Positions 7,498 through 15,497 of a stretch of 29,701 nucleotides of DNA are shown here, piece after piece; the first letter of the stretch is position 1; every line of letters begins with the position of its first letter. The stretch is from an uncultured Prevotella sp. (GTDB lineage: Bacteria; Bacteroidota; Bacteroidia; Bacteroidales; Bacteroidaceae), in contig CAMPYS010000023.1 of assembly GCA_946998295.1 (NCBI GenBank), positions 1-29,701 of the forward strand, written 5' to 3'. Made by a program: the position numbers and the translations under genes. The notes beneath the pieces were generated by a model, which was not told the origin of the DNA, did not search any database, and worked only from the letters and a program-made list of their open reading frames with translations.

Positions 7498-8898
7498 TTA
7501 TATAATATGGAGTAAACGTAAGACATCGTTTAAATTTGCAACAAGCATGAGTAAAATTAGTATAGTGAATCCAACATATTGAGCTCTTATCATAAATTTT
7601 TCAGATGGCTTTCTGCGTGTTATCATCTCATATAAAAGGAACATAACATGACCTCCATCTAAAACTGGTATAGGTAGTATATTCATAAAAGCAAGAATAA
7701 TACTAAAGAATGCTGTCATATTCCAAAACATATACCAGTCCCAATAAGGTGGAAACATTTTCCCAATAGAAGCAAATCCTCCTAAACTTTTTGCCCCATC
7801 AGCAGATGCAAGATATTTAAAGTTGCTAACATAACCACTAAGAATATTTAAACCATATTTTATGCCAGCAGGGAAACTCTCAAAAAAAGAGTATTCTACT
7901 TTAACAGGTTTATAATATGTTAATAATGAGCTTTGACCTACTCCCATCATTAGTTGTGGATCAAGTTGCATACGGATAGTATCAATTTTATTTGTCTTAT
8001 TACGTTTTACAGTAAGTAAAATATTGCGTATAGATAGAGAATCTTTATGTGTATTTTTCACAGTAGCAATATCACTTAATATCCCTATTTGATAATTCAT
8101 ATCCGCCCATGTTCTTACCTTCTTTCCATTTATTGAAGTTAATAAATCTCCTTGTTTTATTCCAGCTTTCATGGCAGGAGAATTATTGATAACAGTGTCT
8201 ATTCGTGCAGGTATATAGGGCTCTGCAAAAAATGGGCGGACTTTTACCATTGATAGCATATCTATATCGCCAGGCATATTAATACGTTTACGCTGTCCCT
8301 CTCGTAAAACATCTACATATTTAGCTTGAGCTATTTGGCGGAAAAAATCGCCATTAACATTAGCATACTCTTTAAATGGTCCCTTATCAGTATCTAACAT
8401 AATATCCTTATCTTTAAAGCCCATAGATTTAGCCTGAGCGTTAAACTGCATACCCATAGTCATACTTGGAACTTTAAAGTAACTATTACCCCACGTAAAC
8501 ATTATCATTGAATAAATGAAAAGAGCTAATACAAAGTTTACTAAAACTCCTCCAAGCATTATAAGTAATCTCTGCCAAGCTGGTTTTACTCTAAACTCCC
8601 AAGGCTGCGGAGCTCTTTCCATTTGTTTTGTGTCGAAACTTTCGTCTATCATTCCTGATATTTTACAGTAACCTCCTAATGGAAGCCAACCTATGCCGTA
8701 TGTAGTTTTACTTTTAGGAGATTTCCATTTGAAAAGCATACCTTTCCATTTTCCAATTGCTACATCAAAAAATACAAAAAACTTTTCAACACGTACACCA
8801 AAAAGTTTTGCGAAGAACATATGCCCTCCTTCATGCAAGAACACAAGAAGGGATATTGCTAGAGCAAACTGAACTAATCTTATTAAAAAAGTTTCCAT
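7498..8898 (-). CDS. rseP: Site-2 intramembrane metalloprotease RseP
   Basis: An inner-membrane zinc protease (M50B family) that cleaves transmembrane anchors such as anti-sigma factors and remnant signal peptides. Length is 466, normal for Bacteroidota RseP. The zinc motif HEGGH is at residues 22-26 in the first membrane segment, followed by AKLFGVRVEKFFVFF. A further membrane segment lies near 110-130, a PDZ-type region around residues 220-280 (AGIKQGDLLTSINGKKV), and the conserved MNILPIPVLDGGHVMF motif near the C terminus supplies the third zinc-ligand aspartate. It follows dxr by 32 bases and precedes licD by 16, so it is part of the minus-strand operon. All catalytic residues are present. 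Confidence 0.95.
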   Translation of the reverse strand: METFLIRLVQFALAISLLVFLHEGGHMFFAKLFGVRVEKFFVFFDVAIGKWKGMLFKWKSPKSKTTYGIGWLPLGGYCKISGMIDESFDTKQMERAPQPWEFRVKPAWQRLLIMLGGVLVNFVLALFIYSMIMFTWGNSYFKVPSMTMGMQFNAQAKSMGFKDKDIMLDTDKGPFKEYANVNGDFFRQIAQAKYVDVLREGQRKRINMPGDIDMLSMVKVRPFFAEPYIPARIDTVINNSPAMKAGIKQGDLLTSINGKKVRTWADMNYQIGILSDIATVKNTHKDSLSIRNILLTVKRNKTNKIDTIRMQLDPQLMMGVGQSSLLTYYKPVKVEYSFFESFPAGIKYGLNILSGYVSNFKYLASADGAKSLGGFASIGKMFPPYWDWYMFWNMTAFFSIILAFMNILPIPVLDGGHVMFLLYEMITRRKPSEKFMIRAQYVGFTILILLMLVANLNDVLRLLHII

Positions 8899-8930
8899 TA
8901 TCTAATTATTATTTATTTCTAAAATTTATT

Positions 8931-10100
8931 TTATACACTCATGTTTTTAAGTAATTCCTTAGCTACTTTTCTTGATTCTTTATCAGTTAATCTGTAAATA
9001 TCAATATCAGGATTAGCATCGAAACTTACTATATTCATTGTTTTATTAATAATTTCTGCCATATTAAGAAAAGAACATATACCTTTGCGAAAGCCTTCGT
9101 TTACAATTTCATTAGCCGCATTTAGTATACAAGGTGTGTTACCACCACGTTCTATTGCATAATAAGCCATTGATAAGCATTTGAATTTATCCATATTTGG
9201 CTCAAAAAATTCTAATGATTTATTGAATAAATTTAATCTATCACCCTCTAATGGTATCCTTTCAGGGTAAGAAAATGCGTATTGTATAGGTAGTCTCATA
9301 TCAGGAACACCTAATTGAGCTTTAACGCTTCCATCAATAAACTGTACAGCACTATGAATTATTGACTGTGGATGTATTAGTACCTGTATTTTGTTTGTTG
9401 GAACTCCAAAAAGCCACTTGGCTTCTATTACTTCAAATCCCTTATTCATTAAGGAAGCAGAGTCTATAGTTATTTTTGCACCCATATTCCATACTGGGTG
9501 TTTCAGAGCCTCTGCTGCTGTTACAACTTTTAATTGTTCTAGATTATATTGTCTAAATGGGCCGCCTGAGCATGTTAATAATATTTTATCTACTTCATTG
9601 TTATCTTCTCCTACAAGACTTTGAAATATAGCGCTATGCTCACTATCAACGGGTAGTATGGGAACATGATTCTCTATAGCTAACTTGCATATCAACTCTC
9701 CTGCTACAACTAATGTTTCTTTGTTGGCTAAACATATTTTTTTATGTGATTTAATAGCTCTTATAGTTGGTTCTAAACCAGCATAACCAACCATGGCTGT
9801 AAGTATGGTAGTTATTGGATCAGCTTCTACTATTTGATTTATGGCTTCTTTACCAGTATATACTTTTATTAGAGGTAAATCTGATAGATTTTGTTTAAGT
9901 ATTTCATAATATTCTTCATTAGCTATTACTACTGCAGATGGTTTAAACTTTCGAGCCTGTTCTGCAAGTTTCTTCCAATTTGTATTAGCAGTTAAGGCAT
10001 AGACCGTAAATAAGTTAGGATGTTGTTCTATTACATCAAGAGCTTGTGTTCCAATGCTCCCTGTAGAACCTAATATACATATTTGTTGTTTTTTTTCCAT
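8931..10100 (-). CDS. dxr: 1-deoxy-D-xylulose-5-phosphate reductoisomerase
   Basis: This cytosolic enzyme converts DXP to 2-C-methyl-D-erythritol 4-phosphate with NADPH, the first committed step of MEP isoprenoid synthesis. Length is 389, as usual. The NADPH loop is GSTGSIG (11-17). ANKETL starts at 125. The metal-binding block PVDSEHSAIFQ (D152, E154) and NKGFEVIEA (E226) supply the metal ligands, and the flexible-loop HPVWNMG sits near 201. All key residues are present, so the strain should use the MEP route. It lies 3 bases after rimM and 32 before rseP. The same window has an IspD-like gene, but that one looks specialised for another substrate. Confidence 0.97.
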   Translation of the reverse strand: MEKKQQICILGSTGSIGTQALDVIEQHPNLFTVYALTANTNWKKLAEQARKFKPSAVVIANEEYYEILKQNLSDLPLIKVYTGKEAINQIVEADPITTILTAMVGYAGLEPTIRAIKSHKKICLANKETLVVAGELICKLAIENHVPILPVDSEHSAIFQSLVGEDNNEVDKILLTCSGGPFRQYNLEQLKVVTAAEALKHPVWNMGAKITIDSASLMNKGFEVIEAKWLFGVPTNKIQVLIHPQSIIHSAVQFIDGSVKAQLGVPDMRLPIQYAFSYPERIPLEGDRLNLFNKSLEFFEPNMDKFKCLSMAYYAIERGGNTPCILNAANEIVNEGFRKGICSFLNMAEIINKTMNIVSFDANPDIDIYRLTDKESRKVAKELLKNMSV

Positions 10101-10103
10101 TTA

Positions 10104-10628
10104 TTAAAGTTCTAATATTCCATTAGGTATAAACATTTCTATAATTTGATTTTTTATATCTATATTTTTTATAAGTTTTTCATTTGCAGGTAGAAGATAT
10201 TTTTTACCTTCTTTATTCTTTATTTCAAATAAAGAGTTAATTGTAGAATCATCTATTGAAATTATTTTCCCCAAATCTTTATTGTTACTATTGTTTATTA
10301 TTGTAAAGTTAATAAGTTGAGAGAAAGACGTCAAACCTTTATTATCAAAATCAGATAGTGAATATGGGAAGAATACTTCTCTCCCTATAAGTTCTGATAC
10401 TTGTTGCAGATTATTAATATCATAAAATTTTATTAGTGCTAAATTATCACTACGAAAGCGATAATCTTCTATGAAAAATGGTACTAATATACTATCTATA
10501 TTTATTATTAAATAGTTACTTTGTTGGCGATCAAAAATATCGTCAATAAAACGAAATTGTATTTCTCCTTTAACTCCATGAGGTTTTCCAAGTAGACCAA
10601 TTTTAAATACGCTATTTTTTGTTATCAT
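10104..10628 (-). CDS. rimM: Ribosome maturation factor RimM
   Basis: A 174-residue protein that binds S19 and assists maturation of the 30S head. The N-terminal beta-barrel domain opens with FKIGLLGKPHGVKGEIQF, the family signature. The acidic linker and the C-terminal PRC-barrel domain follow: DLGKIISIDDSTINSLFEIK, then KKYLLPANEKLIKNID. The length is normal. The gene lies between murA (48 bases upstream) and dxr (3 bases downstream) in the minus-strand operon. Confidence 0.93.
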   Translation of the reverse strand: MITKNSVFKIGLLGKPHGVKGEIQFRFIDDIFDRQQSNYLIINIDSILVPFFIEDYRFRSDNLALIKFYDINNLQQVSELIGREVFFPYSLSDFDNKGLTSFSQLINFTIINNSNNKDLGKIISIDDSTINSLFEIKNKEGKKYLLPANEKLIKNIDIKNQIIEMFIPNGILEL

Positions 10629-10676
10629 CTTTTGTATTATATATAGAATATATATATAGAAACTATCTATTATTAT

Positions 10677-11990
10677 TTAGCAAGCTTCTACTCGTTTTAT
10701 TTTTGCTCCCAATTCGTTTAGTCTACTTTCTATGTTTTCGTATCCTCTATCTATCTGAGTTATATTATCTATACGACTTGTACCAACAGCTGTTAGCGCA
10801 GCTAAAAGTAATGCAATTCCTGCTCTTATATCAGGGCTGGACATACGTCCTGCTCTTAAAGATTTTGTTTTATCATGTCCTATAACAACTGCTCGATGTG
10901 GATCGCATAGTATAATTTGTGCTCCCATATCTATTAATTTATCAACAAAAAATAATCTACTCTCAAACATTTTTTGATGAAAAAGAACACTACCTTGTGC
11001 TTGAGTGGCTACTACTAATAATACAGAAATTAGGTCTGGTGTTACACCTGGCCAAGGAGCATCTGCAATTGTCATTATTGTACCATCAATAAATGTATCT
11101 ATTACATAATGATCTTGTGCTGGAATAATTAAGTCGTCTCCCTCCTCAAAAATTTGAATACCTAACCTTCGGAAAGTTTCTGGAATTATTCCTAAATTAT
11201 TTACAGAGGCATCTTTTATTTTTATGCCATCTCCTATCATTGCTGCCATACCTATGAAGGAGCCAACTTCTATCATATCAGGTAAAATCCGATGAGTAGC
11301 ACCGCCTAAGGATTTTACTCCTTCTATTGTTAACAAGTTACTACCTATGCCTTTAATCTTTGCCCCCATATTGTTTAGTAGTTTACAAAGTTGTTGTACA
11401 TAAGGTTCACAAGCTGCATTATATATAGTAGTTATTCCTGTTGCAAGTACTGATGCCATAATAATATTTGCTGTTCCTGTTACAGAAGCTTCATCAAGTA
11501 ATATATATGTACCTATTAGTTTTTCAGCTTTAATCTCATAGATATGTTTGTCATTATTACGAACAAAGTGAGCACCAAGACTTTTAAAACCTAAAAAATG
11601 AGTATCCATTCTTCTTCTGCCAATCTTATCACCACCTGGTTTTGAGATTGAAGCCTTTTTAAAACGTCCTAACAGAGAACCTAAAAGTAGAACACTTCCA
11701 CGTAATTCTGAACACTTTTTTACAAAGAATTCACTATCAAGGTATTCTAAATTGATATTATCAGCTTTGAAAGAAACTTTGTTAGTAGAGAGTTTTGTTA
11801 CCTTAACTCCTATATCTTGTAGAAGTTTTATTAAATTGTTTACATCTAAAATATTTGGTATATTATCAATAACAACTTCTTCTGTTGTAAGTAGTGTAGC
11901 ACTAATTACTTGCAGAGCTTCGTTCTTAGCTCCTTGAGGTATAATAGTTCCTTTAAGCCTATGTCCACCTTCGATAAGAAACGATTCCAT
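10677..11990 (-). CDS. murA: UDP-N-acetylglucosamine 1-carboxyvinyltransferase (MurA, Asp form)
   Basis: MurA transfers enolpyruvate from PEP to UDP-GlcNAc in the cytosol, the first committed step of peptidoglycan synthesis. Length (437) and the two-domain EPSP-synthase fold are normal: GAKNEAL at 20-26 includes the catalytic K22 and N23 pair, and the C terminus carries SPDIRAGIALLLAAL and DRGYENIE. The active-site loop reads PGGDKIGRR, with Asp121 (codon 11628-11630) where E. coli has Cys115. That cysteine is the target of fosfomycin; an Asp keeps activity but prevents covalent inhibition, as known for mycobacterial and chlamydial MurA. The gene starts 3 bases after DUF4290. Confidence 0.97.
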   Translation of the reverse strand: MESFLIEGGHRLKGTIIPQGAKNEALQVISATLLTTEEVVIDNIPNILDVNNLIKLLQDIGVKVTKLSTNKVSFKADNINLEYLDSEFFVKKCSELRGSVLLLGSLLGRFKKASISKPGGDKIGRRRMDTHFLGFKSLGAHFVRNNDKHIYEIKAEKLIGTYILLDEASVTGTANIIMASVLATGITTIYNAACEPYVQQLCKLLNNMGAKIKGIGSNLLTIEGVKSLGGATHRILPDMIEVGSFIGMAAMIGDGIKIKDASVNNLGIIPETFRRLGIQIFEEGDDLIIPAQDHYVIDTFIDGTIMTIADAPWPGVTPDLISVLLVVATQAQGSVLFHQKMFESRLFFVDKLIDMGAQIILCDPHRAVVIGHDKTKSLRAGRMSSPDIRAGIALLLAALTAVGTSRIDNITQIDRGYENIESRLNELGAKIKRVEAC

Positions 11991-11993
11991 TGT

Positions 11994-12632
11994 TTAACGC
12001 TTTCTTTTATTATTTTTTATTGGTGCAAAATCTTTTGGATTAATTGGATCAAACTTAAAAGTTGTAAGGTCTAATTGTACTGCGCCGTCTGTAAATCTTG
12101 ATAGATCTGATGCAACTTTCTCATCGTCAGAAGATCCGTGTCCCCACTGTATCAAACAACGTTTCATTTGATTTGCAACTAAACGTACTAACTCGCGTTT
12201 TTCTTCCCCTTCCTCCATTGTTTTTAGTTTATCAAATAGCTTAAACATCATTTTACCATAATGTCTGATAGGTATTTTTGACATTGGGTAGGTTAATGGG
12301 GCAGGTTTAGAGTTAATACTTTTTGCATGAGAAATATCATAAGGGTAATCTATATCCAATTTAAAATCTGCCATTAATGCTAAGTGATCCCATAGTTTTT
12401 GTAAGTAATCTTTACATTCAAATCCTTGTGTATTCATCTTTGCCATTATAGAGATTATAGCTTCTGCACATTTTTGACGTTCTTCTTTAGTAGGAAGATT
12501 AACGCAATAAGCTACCATTTCATGTATTTCTCGCCCATATTCTGGTAATGTAAGTTTTTTACGCTGGGTGTTGTAATCTAATCCTGCAATATCCATATTA
12601 GAAGATGATATTTTATGTTGTTTATTTAACAT
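11994..12632 (-). CDS. DUF4290-family protein
   Basis: A 212-residue soluble protein of a family found in Bacteroidota and conserved next to tsaB and murA; no activity is established. The core begins at YNTQRKKLTLPEYGREIHEM (about 20-39) and is mostly helical. The middle has YPYDISHAK and a proline-rich stretch, and the end is basic (KNNKRKR). A start at Met13 is equally possible, because family members often begin just before the L-D-Y-N motif. Its invariant company (tsaB, murA, rimM) suggests a housekeeping role in cell growth or translation, but that is inference from context. Confidence 0.85.
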   Translation of the reverse strand: MLNKQHKISSSNMDIAGLDYNTQRKKLTLPEYGREIHEMVAYCVNLPTKEERQKCAEAIISIMAKMNTQGFECKDYLQKLWDHLALMADFKLDIDYPYDISHAKSINSKPAPLTYPMSKIPIRHYGKMMFKLFDKLKTMEEGEEKRELVRLVANQMKRCLIQWGHGSSDDEKVASDLSRFTDGAVQLDLTTFKFDPINPKDFAPIKNNKRKR

Positions 12633-12658
12633 TCGCTTTACTTGTAATTTATATATAA

Positions 12659-13351
12659 TTATAATAGCGGTTTTGGTTTTTTTGCTACAAAATCTTTTAA
12701 ATACATTGGAACAAAATACGCTACATCTTCAAATTGTTTCATAGCAAATCGACGTTCAGCTATCGGCATCATATTTTTGGCTAAAGGATAAATATCGCTT
12801 ATTAGTTTAGCATTAGGATGATTTATTATGTCCATACATTTATTAGCGCCATTACCAAAGAAATATACAGGTCCTTTATCTAAATATTGCTTAAATGTAG
12901 TATTGTCTACAATATTAGCTTGGATATCTCTAACTGATTTTAATGAGCGATTAAAAATTTGGGAATATACTTCCATTCTTCGAGCATCAATCATAGGTAC
13001 TAAGAGCGCATTAGCTTCAATATTTAATTGATGAAGTAATACTGGTACACACATAGTTTCTAATGTTGGCACAGATATTAGTTTTAAGTCTGCACCAAAA
13101 CATATACCTTTTGCAATAGAAACTCCTATTCGTAATCCTGTATAAGAACCTGGTCCACTGCTAACAGCTACTGCATCTACAGGAATAGCATGACTGTCTG
13201 CAAAAGATAGAGCCTCGTCTATAAATGTTCCTATCTTTTCGGCATGATTTCCACCTCTTTTATCTTCATCCTTATAAATACAAGTACCATTCTCTGTTAC
13301 AGCAATGGAACATACATTGGTACTAGTTTCAATATTTAATATACACGCCAT
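12659..13351 (-). CDS. tsaB: tRNA threonylcarbamoyladenosine biosynthesis protein TsaB
   Basis: TsaB is the scaffold partner of TsaD in the complex that forms t6A at position 37 of ANN-reading tRNAs. The 230 residues have the ASKHA fold: ILNIETSTNVCSIAV at 4-18, then SSGPGSYTGLRIG at 64-76, both characteristic. The first half is well conserved; the second half is variable, as usual. It lacks the metal-binding HxxxH pair of TsaD, which separates it from that paralogue. It is the first gene of the seven-gene minus-strand operon, and a -7 box lies 61 bases upstream. Confidence 0.93.
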   Translation of the reverse strand: MACILNIETSTNVCSIAVTENGTCIYKDEDKRGGNHAEKIGTFIDEALSFADSHAIPVDAVAVSSGPGSYTGLRIGVSIAKGICFGADLKLISVPTLETMCVPVLLHQLNIEANALLVPMIDARRMEVYSQIFNRSLKSVRDIQANIVDNTTFKQYLDKGPVYFFGNGANKCMDIINHPNAKLISDIYPLAKNMMPIAERRFAMKQFEDVAYFVPMYLKDFVAKKPKPLL

Positions 13352-13411
13352 ATATAATTTATATAATATAAAAATAAATTGAAGAACTACTCTTCAACTT
13401 TATACATAATG

Positions 13412-13419
13412 CAAAGATA
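13412..13419 (-). promoter_or_regulatory. Candidate -7 element of the tsaB-licD operon
   Basis: The minus strand reads TATCTTTG, an exact TAnnTTTG match, placing the transcription start near 13405. The leader would then contain a small hairpin (TGAAGA at 13380-13385 with TCTTCA at 13391-13396). No -33 TTTG is seen at the standard distance. Confidence 0.5.
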
Positions 13420-13477
13420 GTGGTAATTTTTTTATTATCACTATCTTATTCTTATCTATTAAAAATCATTATGCTTA

Positions 13478-13522
13478 TTTTATTCCAACTAACATGTAGA
13501 ATATTCTCATAATGGAATAAAA
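13478..13522. repeat. 10-bp perfect inverted repeat between divergent operons
   Basis: TTTTATTCCA (13478-13487) and TGGAATAAAA (13513-13522) are exact reverse complements separated by 25 bases. It sits about 60 bases upstream of the tsaB-operon -7 box. It could be a two-half-site operator, or a terminator-like relic given the trailing A/T runs. Confidence 0.45.
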
Positions 13523-13769
13523 ATTTATTTATTAATTTCCTGTTTCTACAATAATACTTTCTTTTGCATTAGGTTTTATTTGTATGAGTGGAAGTTTTTA
13601 TTTTCTTGTTTTCAACGGTTAAAGAATTTCATGCGATAAATTTATTTCTAATGTCAGTTCTCGTATAGGAATAGCTTAAATGCTAATTATAACGAGTATT
13701 ATAGTTTTAAATAGAGTGTTAAATAATACTTATTTTTCGGAAAATACCTTATATGCAGAGAGTTTTGAT

Positions 13770-13777
13770 TATATTTG
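13770..13777 (+). promoter_or_regulatory. Candidate -7 element of the GT2-cytidylyltransferase-SDR operon
   Basis: TATATTTG is an exact TAnnTTTG match and is the same 8-mer used before the phosphorylase gene. The start codon is 23 bases downstream, giving a very short leader. No clear -33 box. Confidence 0.5.
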
Positions 13778-13800
13778 CACTATAATTATATTTATTATAT

Positions 13801-14751
13801 ATGGAATATAAAAAAACTGTATCTGTAGTAATATGTACTTATAATGGTGAAAAATATATAGCAGAACAAATAGACTCTATACTAAGTCAGACTTACACTT
13901 TGAATGAAATAATTATTCAAGATGATTGCTCAACAGATAATACTTTTAATATATTAGAAAGATATAGTAATAAAAATAATAGAATAAAGATTTTTAGAAA
14001 TGATAAAAATATAGGATTTAATTCCAACTTTAAGTCTGCAGTAAAGCGAGCAAAGTCCGATTTCATAGCAATAGCTGATCAAGATGATATTTGGTATTCT
14101 GAAAAGATTGCAAAGCAAGTTACTGCAATAGGTGACCATGATATTTGTTTTTGTTGCCATAATAGAGGCTGGACACAAGAGAAGTCAGTATACGTGACAC
14201 CACAATATAGTTTAGAGGCCTTATTATTTACAGGATTTGCTGGTCATACTATGTTGCTTCGAAGAGAATTTGCACAAAACTCTAAGAATTGGATAGATTA
14301 CATCCACTATGATTGGTCTTTAGCTATCAATGCACAATTGTGCAATGGTATTATTAGGATCAACGAACCCCTTAATTGGCACCGAACACATTCAGAATCA
14401 GCTATAGCCCTTGAAAACAAAAGTCACGGAATAGATACCTCTTCTATACCTAAGATAAAACCATATTTAAATGGTTATAGTAATTATCGTAGATTACAAA
14501 ACAAGCAGAATTGGCAAACCTTATATACATATATATATAATAATAGTGAAAAATATCAACCTTTATCACATAAGATGGCTAAGTTAATGCTTGATAAAAA
14601 TATAATTTCATTGATAAAATTATGCGTGCTATGTGCTAAACATCGTAAAACAATTTATTATAATGAGGCAAGTAATGGAATTATTGGACTATTTCGCAGT
14701 TTTTTTTATCCGTTTATATTTGCTTATAATAATATACAATATGATCTTTAA
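13801..14751 (+). CDS. Glycosyltransferase family 2
   Basis: A 316-residue GT-A fold glycosyltransferase using a nucleotide-sugar donor. The N-terminal domain is complete: VSVVICTYNGEKYIAEQIDS (7-26), the nucleotide-binding DDCSTDNT (41-48), and the DxD-type metal motif ADQDDIW (92-98). The form of that last motif is frequent in rhamnosyl- and related surface-polysaccharide transferases. The C terminus (about 280-316) has a hydrophobic stretch that may contact the membrane. It is first in a three-gene operon with a TarI/IspD-like enzyme and an SDR, so a role in a lipopolysaccharide or capsule side chain is likely. Donor and acceptor cannot be told. Confidence 0.88.
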   Translation: MEYKKTVSVVICTYNGEKYIAEQIDSILSQTYTLNEIIIQDDCSTDNTFNILERYSNKNNRIKIFRNDKNIGFNSNFKSAVKRAKSDFIAIADQDDIWYSEKIAKQVTAIGDHDICFCCHNRGWTQEKSVYVTPQYSLEALLFTGFAGHTMLLRREFAQNSKNWIDYIHYDWSLAINAQLCNGIIRINEPLNWHRTHSESAIALENKSHGIDTSSIPKIKPYLNGYSNYRRLQNKQNWQTLYTYIYNNSEKYQPLSHKMAKLMLDKNIISLIKLCVLCAKHRKTIYYNEASNGIIGLFRSFFYPFIFAYNNIQYDL

Positions 14752-14777
14752 TATAAATTAATAGGAGTGAGTTATTT

Positions 14778-15497
14778 ATGAATATAGTTTTAATTACAGC
14801 AGGAGGTATTGGAAATAGAATGGGGCAAGATATTCCCAAACAATTTATGCCAATTGATAATATACCCGTCATAATATATACTCTTAAGGCTTTTCAAAGT
14901 CATAGTGAAATAGATGCAATAGCAGTAGTATGTTTAAATGGTTGGGAAGTTTATTTACAGGCATATGCTAATCAATTTAATATAACAAAACTTAAATGGA
15001 TTTTTAATAGTGGTAAAACAAACCAAGAGTCTATACTCAATGGAATAGAAGGACTTAAAAGAGAAGGTTGTAAAGATGATGATATAGTTTTAGTTCATGA
15101 TGGAGTTCGTCCGTTAGTTTCAGAACGTATTATATCAGAAAATATATTAAAGTGTAAAGAGTTCGGTTATGCAGTAACAGGTTTAGTATGCAAAGAGGCA
15201 ATAATGGAGGTAAAAGGAGAAAAACTCAATACTATCACTATTCCACGTGAGCATTTAATACGTACACAAACACCTCATACATATAGGTTAAAAACATTAC
15301 TTCATGCACATCAAGAGGCAAAAAAACAAGGAATAGAAAATACTGTAGCTTCATGTACATTAATGGGGGTATTAGGAAATAACGAGCAACATTTAGTTAT
15401 AGGGTCTGAAAAAAATGGACTAAAATTAACTCAGACTGAAGATGTTGAGCTTTTTAAAGCTCTAAAAAATACAGACAAGGATTATTGGTTGAAATGA
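14778..15497 (+). CDS. IspD/TarI-family cytidylyltransferase, probably CDP-polyol forming
   Basis: A 239-residue enzyme that joins CTP to a sugar-alcohol phosphate. The N-terminal CTP loop is LITAGGIGNRMGQDIPKQF (5-23). The second motif reads VHDGVRPLVSERI; IspD proper usually has HDAARP, while ribitol-5-phosphate cytidylyltransferases (TarI, and human ISPD) have a VRP version. TIPREHLIRTQTPHTYRL is the third family block. Its company (GT2, an extended SDR by a 4-base overlap, and LicD in the next operon) fits CDP-polyol synthesis for a surface glycan better than MEP-pathway IspD. If the chromosome has no other ispD, the gene might still serve the MEP pathway. I therefore give no symbol. Confidence 0.8.
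   Translation: MNIVLITAGGIGNRMGQDIPKQFMPIDNIPVIIYTLKAFQSHSEIDAIAVVCLNGWEVYLQAYANQFNITKLKWIFNSGKTNQESILNGIEGLKREGCKDDDIVLVHDGVRPLVSERIISENILKCKEFGYAVTGLVCKEAIMEVKGEKLNTITIPREHLIRTQTPHTYRLKTLLHAHQEAKKQGIENTVASCTLMGVLGNNEQHLVIGSEKNGLKLTQTEDVELFKALKNTDKDYWLK

Larger units (their letters stand above)
13352..13800. other. Divergent intergenic region between tsaB and GT2
   Basis: This region of 449 bases has no coding capacity that I can support. It holds one candidate promoter for each side (13412-13419 minus, 13770-13777 plus). A perfect 10-bp inverted repeat lies at 13478-13487 and 13513-13522. A nested imperfect palindrome lies at 13660-13696 (CTCGT with ACGAG, TAGC with GCTA). These could be operator or RNA structures; nothing links them to a known regulator. 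Confidence 0.5.

Noticed and set aside
14778..15497. Calling this gene ispD outright because dxr is nearby
   Set aside because: The HDGVRP motif and the GT2/SDR context fit TarI-type enzymes better; dxr is in a separate operon, so pathway linkage is not shown.
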